A DNA stretch of 5,032 nt from Candidatus Limimorpha equi (GCA_018065885.1 JAGHSL010000146.1:1-5032); one strand, 5' to 3'; positions 1 through 4,999 are shown, counted from the stretch's first letter. The notes: generated from the sequence alone by a model not told the origin. Program-made: numbers and translations.

Positions 1-82
1 TTTCTCCGTATCCCTCTTCATAGTGGAGGCGGATGACTTCCTTGAAGTACTTTTGCTGTTTCTCTGTGTGTAACTGATACAT
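1..82 (-). CDS. N-terminal part of a helix-turn-helix protein, probably transposase OrfA (runs off left edge)
   Basis: Only the first 27 codons lie in the window. The reading begins MYQLHTEKQQKYFKEV and continues IRLHYEEGYGE. This looks like the first helix of a small HTH protein, with a charged helix before an 'I-R-L-H-Y-E-E-G-Y-G-E' segment. From memory, this opening is typical of the short HTH/OrfA proteins that precede IS3-type transposases in Bacteroides, where a recognition helix follows just after the point where this window ends. ATG at 82 is preceded by a purine stretch (AAGG) and by an inverted repeat at 85-108. The gene lies 32 bases after the stop of the small exported protein on the same strand. 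It could instead be a stand-alone HTH regulator. The IS assignment is inference, because no catalytic domain is visible. Confidence 0.55.
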   Translation of the reverse strand, partial: MYQLHTEKQQKYFKEVIRLHYEEGYGE

Positions 83-84
83 CC

Positions 85-108
85 TTGACTCTTGTCTTTT
101 TGAGTCAA
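85..108. repeat. Perfect 7-bp inverted repeat just before the HTH gene
   Basis: TTGACTC at 85-91 and GAGTCAA at 102-108 are exact inverted copies around a 10-base spacer. The repeat ends two bases from the ATG of the HTH gene at 82. In the mRNA it would form a hairpin over the ribosome entry region. As DNA it could be an operator or part of an IS terminal inverted repeat. Confidence 0.6.
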
Positions 109-114
109 CCTTTT

Positions 115-291
115 TCAGGGTAAGACAATACCTCCACTTTTGTCAGACCCACCATAGCAAGTCTTTTCTTTTACCATAATAGGCGTTCCTTCTCCTTTCT
201 CATTTTCCGTTCCGGCCGCGCCACTAGCGTAGCACAATGCTCCTGAAAGGATTAAGCAGAGCATCAGAATTGTTACTTTTAATCTGTACAT
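115..291 (-). CDS. Small exported protein, 58 codons, possibly cut short at its 3' end
   Basis: The reading starts MYRLKVTILMLCLILSG and has a clear Sec signal: a basic start (R3, K5), a hydrophobic core from V6 to L19, and a likely cleavage site near A22 or A25. The predicted mature part is only about 33 residues, polar and glycine-rich, with one cysteine (C45), and ends GGIVLP. C20 is preceded by G-A-L, which is a poor lipobox, so periplasmic or secreted release is more likely than lipidation. The ATG at 291 follows a good Bacteroides promoter (339-371) by about 50 bases. A second ATG at 299 opens a six-codon frame only. The product may be a complete small peptide. More likely it is the start of a longer protein interrupted by the IS-like sequence at 117. 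A signal peptide plus charged linker would suit the small DUF3244-type proteins of Bacteroides, but that is only a suggestion. Confidence 0.6.
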   Translation of the reverse strand: MYRLKVTILMLCLILSGALCYASGAAGTENEKGEGTPIMVKEKTCYGGSDKSGGIVLP

Positions 292-338
292 AATTGCATG
301 TTTTAATTATTGAAATTTTACACTTAAACTTTCATTGG

Positions 339-371
339 CAAAAGTAGGACATTACCAAATTTCAAATCAAA
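339..371 (-). promoter_or_regulatory. Bacteroides-type promoter for the small exported protein gene
   Basis: On the minus strand, TACTTTTG at 346-339 matches the -7 consensus TAnnTTTG exactly. TTTG at 371-368 lies 21 bases upstream as a -33 element, which is near the usual spacing. Transcription would start near 333, giving a leader of about 40 bases before the ATG at 291. Confidence 0.65.
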
Positions 372-377
372 AAACAC

Positions 378-499
378 TGCTGGAGAAATGTTGGAATTTT
401 ACATAAAAAAAGGGTGGGGTTGTAAACACACTGATAATCAATATATTATAGATAACAACAAGGTGTAAACAGCTGGAATTATCCAACTTTTTTCCAGCA
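378..499. promoter_or_regulatory. Cluster of five GYTGGA boxes, likely operator region
   Basis: TGCTGGA (378-384) and TGTTGGA (389-395) are direct repeats 11 bp apart. The same pair appears inverted at 493-499 (TGCTGGA on the minus strand) and 482-487 (GTTGGA on the minus strand), again 11 bp apart. The two 18-base blocks, 378-395 and 482-499, are inverted copies with 16 of 18 bases matching. A fifth box, GCTGGA at 472-477, faces 482-487 across ATTA and forms a dyad. One-helical-turn spacing and placement just upstream of the -33 element at 368-371 suggest binding sites for a dimeric regulator. The regulator encoded at 555-2774 is the obvious candidate, by position only. Confidence 0.5.
421..471. 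repeat. Direct repeat TGTAAACA, two copies 43 bp apart
   Basis: TGTAAACA occurs at 421-428 and again at 464-471, inside the spacer between the two inverted GYTGGA blocks. The 43-bp period is close to four helical turns. This could be a second protein-binding site or chance in AT-rich DNA. Confidence 0.3.
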
Positions 500-554
500 T
501 TTACCTTATTTATAGAAGATAGAAAATGTGATTGTCAACAGAATATGCGTTCTG

Positions 555-2774
555 CTATTCTATTACTTCCCAGTGTCCACTATACCCACTCCCTACATAC
601 CGGACTTTCCCATCAAGTTTTTTCAAGTATCTACCAATCGTTTTTGAACTCACGCCCAATTGATTAGCCATCTCTTCTCTTGTTATATTGGGATTATTGG
701 ACATAATAGTTAATATGGTTTTTAGCGGATCTTGAGGGACATCTTGAGGGACATATAACCCTTTTGCTATCCTCAAGACATACTCCGAAACGCTTTCTTC
801 CAGCGAAAGTTTCTCCTTGATGCTCTCATCCTGTTTCTTGATTCCCGAATAGGTTCTGCTCTTCAATGCGGCAATCTCTCCTTCGCCTAATCCCATCAAA
901 TGCAGATGGCAAAGTGCCAAGTCGCCACGCTTCAAACTTTGGCAGCAGCTTAACAGAAAAGCATCGAACCCCTCGAAATGCCGCTCCACAGCCTCCCTAA
1001 GCTGTTTGAAATCCTCTTCCTCCAGCGTAATGTCGTCATGTTTGAATGAAGTGTCGCGGGTGGTGATTCGTTTGCCATGCAGCAATTCATTAATGCGCCT
1101 GCAAATCGGTTCTTTCAGGAACTCCTGGCGCCAGTGTTCTGCCTTATCTTGCTGCTGGCCTAAACTCTTTTCCGAGGCCCTCACTTGGTCTTCATGCTGT
1201 CTGAGGCTTTGCCGCAAAGCGTCCTGTTCTTTCTCGTAGGCCAACCGTTCCGCTTCCAATTCAGCTTCATGCCTTTGCCTCGTTTGCTCCATCTCTTTTT
1301 CCGATTGGTCTCTCTGAATCCTCAATTCATCTTCATGCCGCTTCACCATCTCTTCCTCCTTCTGCCGATGCTTTCTTTCGGTTTCCTCCAGCCGCTGCTG
1401 GGTTTCTGCCTGCAGCCGTCTCAGTTCCCCCTCATGTGCTTGCTCCGCTTCCTTCTGCTGCTGTTTCAGCAGTTTCCTGCTCCTCCGTTTCGCCACAATA
1501 ATAATGGCCAAGGCCAACAACACCGCAATCGGCACAATGATTCCGACAATTTTCCTAACGTGCTTTGCATGTTCAGCCTCAGACAGCTTTTCCTGCTTCT
1601 GCTTCAAGTAATCCTGAAACAGATTGTCGAGTTGCGAAACCAAGGCTTTGTTTTCGCCTTCCAGTTTCATGTTGTCAGCCATAAATTTCAAACAATTATT
1701 GGATTTTTCACTGTCTCCAAGGCTATCATAGATAATACGTAAAAAATCAGCAGCTTGAACCTGCATAGATTTATCTTTATTGTTTCCAAACGCTAATTCG
1801 AGGAAAAACATCGCTGAATCAAACATTTGCTCTTCAAAGAATATATCACCTACAGTCAAATAACGTGTCAATCGTTCATCTTCATTCTCAGTTTGCCCTA
1901 TAATTGTTCGCAAAGCGTTCAATGGCTGTTCGGCCTTCTTTTCAATCTGATAGTCACAAAGTGCCTTACTTGTAACAATGTTTCTATATGTTAGATTATC
2001 AATGTTAGACACAGTTTCCAATGCTTGGCCATAATATTGCCTTGCTATGTTAAGACTGTCTTTCTTATCATATTGTATCCCTATGTGATATAGGATATTA
2101 GAAACGCCATTAGAAGAAGTGGGCTCTTTCAGGCAATACAACAATGCTTGTTCATAGCAGGCAATGGCATCATCCATCATAAATTGAACCGAAAAGAAGT
2201 CGCCAAGCCTATTATAAATATTAGCCATAAATATGGCTTTATTCCCTTCCAATCCTTTCTCTTCAAAATTCAAATCCATCACCTCCAATGCCTTCAGGTA
2301 TTCCGCACAAGCCTCCACCACACTGTCCCGCTCATAAAACCCCACACCATTAATATAATGCGCCCGCGCATCCAAAAACGCATTGCGATCCCGTAGGGAC
2401 ACACCGCGTGTGTCCGCCTTACGTGCGTCCGTTTCATCCGCCCCTACAATCGAATCAAAATACCTCACCGCCTTCAGCAATTTCTCTCGGTTGCTCTGCC
2501 CGTAATCGTTCTTATAAAGCAATTCAGAGAGCAGCATCTGGCAATAATGCCCCTCAAAGGCACTAAGGCTATCCGCCTTCGGTGTAGTCGCAAAATCCAC
2601 CAGCACCATCAGCGCACTGTCGGGCTGTTGCCACATCAGGCTGTCGATGGCTTGTAATTGCTGGCATACCATATTGTTGGGTAGAGATGTGCCAGGACGC
2701 GTCTCTACAGGATGCCGCGTGGAACAAGCCGCAAGAACCACGGCAAGAAACAATATGAGATGTTTCAGTTTCAT
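555..2774 (-). CDS. Membrane-spanning transcriptional regulator: TPR sensor, coiled coil and winged-helix output
   Basis: The protein has 739 residues. Residues 1-17 form a signal with lipobox LAAC (C17). No acidic run follows the Cys, so surface export is not indicated. TPR-like helical pairs are seen near 136-167, 184-214, 225-255, 303-332 and 341-369. One transmembrane helix (409-428) is followed by KRRSRK, which places the TPR part in the periplasm and the rest in the cytoplasm. Residues 430-550 are a highly charged coiled coil with 11-residue periodicity. Residues 551-657 resemble the C-terminal region of Bacteroides TPR regulators, but the LuxR-like helix (about 615-657) is degenerate. 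A VPQDVPQD linker (675-682) leads to a winged helix (686-737; helices about 698-720, wing 723-737). The inferred role is to sense a periplasmic or envelope signal and bind DNA directly from the membrane. The ATG start is fixed by the signal peptide. Likely targets are the GYTGGA boxes and small exported gene immediately downstream. The ligand is unknown. Confidence 0.85.
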   Translation of the reverse strand: MKLKHLILFLAVVLAACSTRHPVETRPGTSLPNNMVCQQLQAIDSLMWQQPDSALMVLVDFATTPKADSLSAFEGHYCQMLLSELLYKNDYGQSNREKLLKAVRYFDSIVGADETDARKADTRGVSLRDRNAFLDARAHYINGVGFYERDSVVEACAEYLKALEVMDLNFEEKGLEGNKAIFMANIYNRLGDFFSVQFMMDDAIACYEQALLYCLKEPTSSNGVSNILYHIGIQYDKKDSLNIARQYYGQALETVSNIDNLTYRNIVTSKALCDYQIEKKAEQPLNALRTIIGQTENEDERLTRYLTVGDIFFEEQMFDSAMFFLELAFGNNKDKSMQVQAADFLRIIYDSLGDSEKSNNCLKFMADNMKLEGENKALVSQLDNLFQDYLKQKQEKLSEAEHAKHVRKIVGIIVPIAVLLALAIIIVAKRRSRKLLKQQQKEAEQAHEGELRRLQAETQQRLEETERKHRQKEEEMVKRHEDELRIQRDQSEKEMEQTRQRHEAELEAERLAYEKEQDALRQSLRQHEDQVRASEKSLGQQQDKAEHWRQEFLKEPICRRINELLHGKRITTRDTSFKHDDITLEEEDFKQLREAVERHFEGFDAFLLSCCQSLKRGDLALCHLHLMGLGEGEIAALKSRTYSGIKKQDESIKEKLSLEESVSEYVLRIAKGLYVPQDVPQDPLKTILTIMSNNPNITREEMANQLGVSSKTIGRYLKKLDGKVRYVGSGYSGHWEVIE
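731..754. repeat. Perfect 12-bp tandem duplication inside the regulator gene
   Basis: CTTGAGGGACAT is present at 731-742 and again at 743-754 without a mismatch. In the minus-strand reading frame it encodes the repeated VPQD of the linker before the C-terminal winged helix. Because the unit is four codons long, gain or loss of a copy would keep the frame and only change linker length. Confidence 0.85.
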
Positions 2775-2779
2775 TGCCG

Positions 2780-2787
2780 CAAAGATA
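2780..2787 (-). promoter_or_regulatory. -7 promoter element of the regulator gene
   Basis: TATCTTTG at 2787-2780 on the minus strand fits TAnnTTTG exactly and ends five bases before the ATG at 2774. No convincing TTTG is seen at the expected -33 distance. If this box is used, transcription begins at or within a few bases of the start codon, so the mRNA would be nearly leaderless. Confidence 0.5.
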
Positions 2788-2977
2788 GGAAAAAACTTGA
2801 ATATGATTTTTTAAAACGCCAATTGCTGCAAAGGAGCCATCAATGGACTTTATTTCCGGCAAAAAATCAAAAAATCACAAATCAAAAAATCAGAAATTCC
2901 GAATTCAACACCTAGGCGTCTTGTTTTTTCATCATCCACTAATAAAATATAGTACATATTTACCTGTTGGCACAAAC

Positions 2978-3061
2978 AAAAACAATAAAAACAAAGTCCT
3001 TCTGAAACCAAAGTTCCATCCTATTGAAAAATGTTTTTCGGGTATGGTTTTTATTGTTTTT
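2978..3061. repeat. Perfect 15-bp inverted repeat, AT-rich
   Basis: AAAAACAATAAAAAC at 2978-2992 is matched exactly in reverse complement at 3047-3061, with a 54-base spacer. It abuts the next stem at 3064. The low base complexity lowers the value of the match, but 15 exact bases at this distance is still unusual. Confidence 0.55.
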
Positions 3062-3063
3062 TG

Positions 3064-3192
3064 CTCTTGTGGGATGAAAGACCCGCAGGGATTTATGCCG
3101 TCAAGGCAAATCAAAGGCCAAGCCAGGCTTGAGTCTTTGGATTGGATTGGCTTGGTGGCATGAAGGCTCTGAAAGAGATCATCCCGCAAGAG
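3064..3192. repeat. Nested stem structure closed by 14-base arms
   Basis: CTCTTGTGGGATGA (3064-3077) pairs with TCATCCCGCAAGAG (3179-3192) with one mismatch, which would be a G-U pair in the plus-strand RNA. Inside it ATGCC (3095-3099) pairs with GGCAT (3157-3161), and CCAAGCCA (3118-3125) pairs exactly with TGGCTTGG (3148-3155). All three stems are nested in the correct order, as in a folded RNA. Confidence 0.6.
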
Positions 3193-3226
3193 TGTTTTTT
3201 ATGTTTTTGTCAAAAGAAACAGTGGA

Positions 3227-3242
3227 GCAAACCCAAGTTTGC
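3227..3242. repeat. Perfect 6-bp hairpin with CCAA loop
   Basis: GCAAAC at 3227-3232 and GTTTGC at 3237-3242 are exact inverted copies around a four-base loop. It lies between the nested stem to the left and the GC-rich fold to the right. Confidence 0.5.
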
Positions 3243-3250
3243 AAGACATC

Positions 3251-3286
3251 GAAAAATGATTTTGTGATTTTTTGAAAAATGATTTT
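3251..3286. repeat. Direct repeat of 13 bp at 23-bp period
   Basis: GAAAAATGATTTT occurs at 3251-3263 and 3274-3286. Part of the block (3261-3275) is also the exact reverse complement of 2867-2881, a 15-bp match near the other end of the gene-free region. Both are AT-rich, so chance or slippage is possible. Confidence 0.45.
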
Positions 3287-3302
3287 TTGACTTTTCATCC
3301 CA

Positions 3303-3461
3303 GGGGCAGCACTATACCTGGGCCGTACCAAGGCTGCCTCCGATACGCTTCCTCTTGCTGCCCGCTCCCTGTTCGCTTCGCTAAAAAGCGAAGGAAAGGC
3401 TCTGCTGGTTCCTGAATGCTCAGCAGGGAAGACAGCCTTGGTACAGGGAAGGTCCTGCCCC
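3303..3461. repeat. GC-rich long stem-loop, about 160 bases, possible structured RNA
   Basis: GGGGCAG (3303-3309) pairs with CTGCCCC (3455-3461). Inside it GTACCAAGGCTG (3325-3336) pairs perfectly with CAGCCTTGGTAC (3433-3444). Within the loop CTTCGCT (3376-3382) and AGCGAAG (3387-3393) form a hairpin with an AAAA loop. CTGCTG (3402-3407) and CAGCAG (3421-3426) form a second hairpin, which competes with a TCCCTG/CAGGGA pairing (3366-3371 with 3424-3429). The arms are exact and properly nested, which chance would rarely give. Base composition is clearly richer in GC than the flanks. Its strand of expression is not certain, but T-runs after the following hairpins favour plus. Confidence 0.6.
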
Positions 3462-3503
3462 GGCTTCATGAAGCCATTTTTGGACAATTTGTCCCATTTT
3501 TTT
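3462..3503 (+). terminator. Two adjacent hairpins with T-runs, rightward terminator-like
   Basis: GGCTTCATGAAGCC (3462-3475) is a perfect 14-base palindrome followed by ATTTTT. GGACAA-T-TTGTCC (3482-3494) is a second perfect dyad followed, after CA, by seven T (3497-3503). In the plus direction this resembles an intrinsic terminator just after the GC-rich fold. In the minus direction the T-runs become A-runs, so it is unlikely to end the ATPase transcript. The loops are very short, so it may instead be a protein-binding palindrome. Confidence 0.4.
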
Positions 3504-3615
3504 ACTGAGATTGAAAAGTCATCTATGTACCTATACCTAAACAGCAATGGACCACGAATTACGCTAATATGACCTTGCAGACGCAAGCACTTTCGAAAGC
3601 ATCAATTATGCAACC

Positions 3616-3696
3616 TCACATCACCACCAGTTTCCGATACAGTTCCACGCCGTCTTCATCGACGCAACGGAGTTCGTAAGTGCCTTTTTCAATGCT
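3616..3696 (-). pseudogene. C-terminal tail of a lost gene, out of frame with the ATPase
   Basis: After an in-frame TGA at 3699-3697 there are 26 codons reading SIEKGTYELRCVDEDG then VELYRKLVVM and a TGA at 3618-3616. The text looks like the last two beta strands of an immunoglobulin-like C-terminal domain (G-T-Y-x-L-R-x-V-D-x-D-G). Such endings are known from exported Bacteroidetes proteins and from penicillin-binding protein 1C. There is no start codon and no upstream coding sequence in this frame. It overlaps the ATPase stop codon by eight bases. This suggests that the ATPase gene, or a larger block, was joined to the end of another gene. The remnant is too short for a family assignment. 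Confidence 0.4.
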
Positions 3697-4999
3697 TCAG
3701 AATATCAGGCAAAAGCCACAATTCATATAAAGGCAAATTCAGCAAGGAGCCATCCTTTCTGAAAGGCTGCAAAGAAGTCCTGACGGCTATTTGAGGATCG
3801 TATTTTTTCATAAACACCTTCAGACTTTGGGCGTGAACATTCAACCCTGCTTTCGCTTCGACAGGGATGACATTGGCCCCATACGAAAACAGAAAATCGA
3901 CCTCCGAAGTGTCACCTTCCGACCAATAATAGATGCTCTGTGCTATTCCGGAATTCTGAAGTTCCTGCAACACAAACTGTTCCGTAAGGCTGCCATTGAA
4001 TTCAGAAAAAATATTCGTCTTATTGAGTATCACCGAAGGCGCAATCTCACACATAGCGCAAAGAAGGCCTAAATCCAAATGATAAATCTTGAATGATTTC
4101 AAATCCTCGTAAGCTTTCAAAGGCAGACGGCCACCTTCAACAAGCCCCACATGCCGAATGACTCCACTATCTTTCAACCACAGCAAAGCATCTTCATACT
4201 CCCTGGCCCGTGCGCCCTGCTTTGCCACGCCATAAATGAATTTTTTGTTGGCCTTCGCCAGCTGGCTTGGAATGGAATTCCACACATGATGAATCTTCGG
4301 GACCGTGTTGTTAGGAGCATGCTTGGAAAAATCGTTTTTATAGGACTCCAATATTTGCAATTGTATTTTTCTAACTGCCTCGAAATCGCCATTTTGCACC
4401 CATGCGTTTACAGCTTGCGGCATTCCTCCGACAATGAAATACTTCTTCAGATAGTCTTGTATCTTTTCTGCCAAGATTTCAGGGATAGAATCTTCATAAT
4501 GTTTCATCAGGTATTCCACCAACGAATCCTCGCCATTTGCAAACAGAAACTCGCAAAACGACATTGGCGAAACTTGCAGAAATTCGACCTTCCCGACAGG
4601 GAAAGAAGTCCCGCTATGAAGCGTAACGCCTAACAACGACCCGGCACAACACAGTGCATATTCAGGGGCGTTTTCTGCAAAATATTTCAACGAAGTCAAG
4701 GCTCGGGGCACTTGCTGGACTTCATCGAAAATCAACAAGGTCGTCTGTTTCTCGATTTTTTTTCCATGCAAAATCCCCAAATATTCGATGATTCGGTCAA
4801 CATTGATGTTGCCTTCAAACAAATCCCGCAAATCGCCAGGCTCTTCAAAGTTCACATAACAGACATCAGCAAAACAGGAACGGCCAAATTCTTTCATCAG
4901 CCATGTCTTGCCGACTTGTCTCGCACCAAGCAAAATGATGGGAAGCCTGTCTTTTTTCTCTTTCCACTCTTTAAGTTTTTCTATTACAGTCCTATACAT
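3689..4999 (-). CDS. AAA family ATPase with C-terminal DUF4143 domain
   Basis: With ATG at 4999 the protein has 436 residues, the usual size for this family. Walker A is GARQVGKT (25-32), Walker B is LLIFDEVQ (88-95, D92 and E93), and a sensor-1-like CCAGSLLG segment follows (117-124). The C-terminal half carries a PD-(D/E)XK-like pattern typical of DUF4143: E340 in SLTEQFVLQEL, D368 in SEVDFLF, then E381 and K383 in PVEAKAG. Members are cytoplasmic, bind ATP, and are often annotated only as ATP-binding proteins; their cellular role is not established. Key residues are intact and no frameshift is seen. A TTG at 5020 would add seven residues (KNVIII after the start). The family normally opens M-Y-R or M-I-Y-R, so the ATG is preferred. 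The gene appears to be a single-gene unit with its own promoter. Confidence 0.9.
   Translation of the reverse strand: MYRTVIEKLKEWKEKKDRLPIILLGARQVGKTWLMKEFGRSCFADVCYVNFEEPGDLRDLFEGNINVDRIIEYLGILHGKKIEKQTTLLIFDEVQQVPRALTSLKYFAENAPEYALCCAGSLLGVTLHSGTSFPVGKVEFLQVSPMSFCEFLFANGEDSLVEYLMKHYEDSIPEILAEKIQDYLKKYFIVGGMPQAVNAWVQNGDFEAVRKIQLQILESYKNDFSKHAPNNTVPKIHHVWNSIPSQLAKANKKFIYGVAKQGARAREYEDALLWLKDSGVIRHVGLVEGGRLPLKAYEDLKSFKIYHLDLGLLCAMCEIAPSVILNKTNIFSEFNGSLTEQFVLQELQNSGIAQSIYYWSEGDTSEVDFLFSYGANVIPVEAKAGLNVHAQSLKVFMKKYDPQIAVRTSLQPFRKDGSLLNLPLYELWLLPDILKH

Larger units (their letters stand above)
1..117 (-). mobile_element. Possible end of an IS3-like insertion sequence (partial)
   Basis: Read on the minus strand, the bases from 117 start TGAAAAAGG and lead through a short untranslated leader with an inverted repeat into the OrfA-like HTH gene at 82. 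IS3-family ends characteristically begin with TG and end with CA, and OrfA starts within about 100 bases of the end, which fits. The small gene on the other side stops exactly at this TGA, as expected if the insertion supplied the stop codon. The other end of the element and the target duplication lie outside the window, so the boundary at 117 is a guess. Confidence 0.3.
2860..3568. repeat. Gene-free, highly structured intergenic element, probably a dispersed repeat or RNA
   Basis: About 700 bases between the regulator and the ATPase hold many inverted repeats but no protein that looks real. AT-rich ends surround a GC-rich core (about 3303-3461). Open frames exist on both strands (for example 3179-3586 minus and 2843-3163 plus), but their translations are low-complexity or lack domains and cover the stem arms. 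Similar text is familiar to me from translated Bacteroides spacers, which suggests a repeated family; this is recollection, not a search result. The sub-elements are listed separately. The outer limits are approximate. Confidence 0.5.

Noticed and set aside
472..498. GCTGGAA/TTCCAGC hairpin as transcription terminator
   Set aside because: The minus-strand sequence after it is not T-rich. The arms are better explained as part of the GYTGGA box array.
539..554. Hairpin CAGAA/TTCTG at the end of the regulator gene as terminator
   Set aside because: Only five A/T-rich pairs and no T-run follows on the minus strand. No clear terminator was seen for the regulator, so read-through into the small gene is possible.
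1185..1742. Plus-strand open frame of 185 codons opposite the regulator
   Set aside because: Shadow of the charged coiled coil of the real gene on the other strand. Its Leu/Phe-rich text is the expected complement of Glu/Lys/Gln codons.
2843..3163. Plus-strand open frame of 106 codons
   Set aside because: Lysine/asparagine-rich text from poly-A stretches, no domain, and it spans the repeat arms.
2932..3189. Minus-strand open frame of 85 codons ending in a hydrophobic stretch
   Set aside because: It needs a TTG start and covers the 15-bp inverted repeat and nested stems. The hydrophobic end comes from the A/T-rich arms. No family resemblance.
3303..3461. Group II intron or known housekeeping RNA
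   Set aside because: I found no domain V-like motif, no intron-encoded protein and no recognisable 6S, tmRNA or RNase P pattern.
3179..3586. Minus-strand open frame of 135 codons in the structured region
   Set aside because: No recognisable domain, signal or membrane segment. It runs through the paired arms of the GC-rich fold and AT-rich repeats, and no TAnnTTTG box lies upstream. Better explained as translation of a non-coding element.
3574..3599. Small hairpins CTTGC/GCAAG and palindrome CTTTCGAAAG as terminator of the ATPase transcript
   Set aside because: Short stems without a T-run in the minus direction. They may end the transcript only weakly, so I do not call them.
4151..4633. Plus-strand open frame of 160 codons opposite the ATPase
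   Set aside because: Lies wholly within the well-supported ATPase gene and has no domain of its own.
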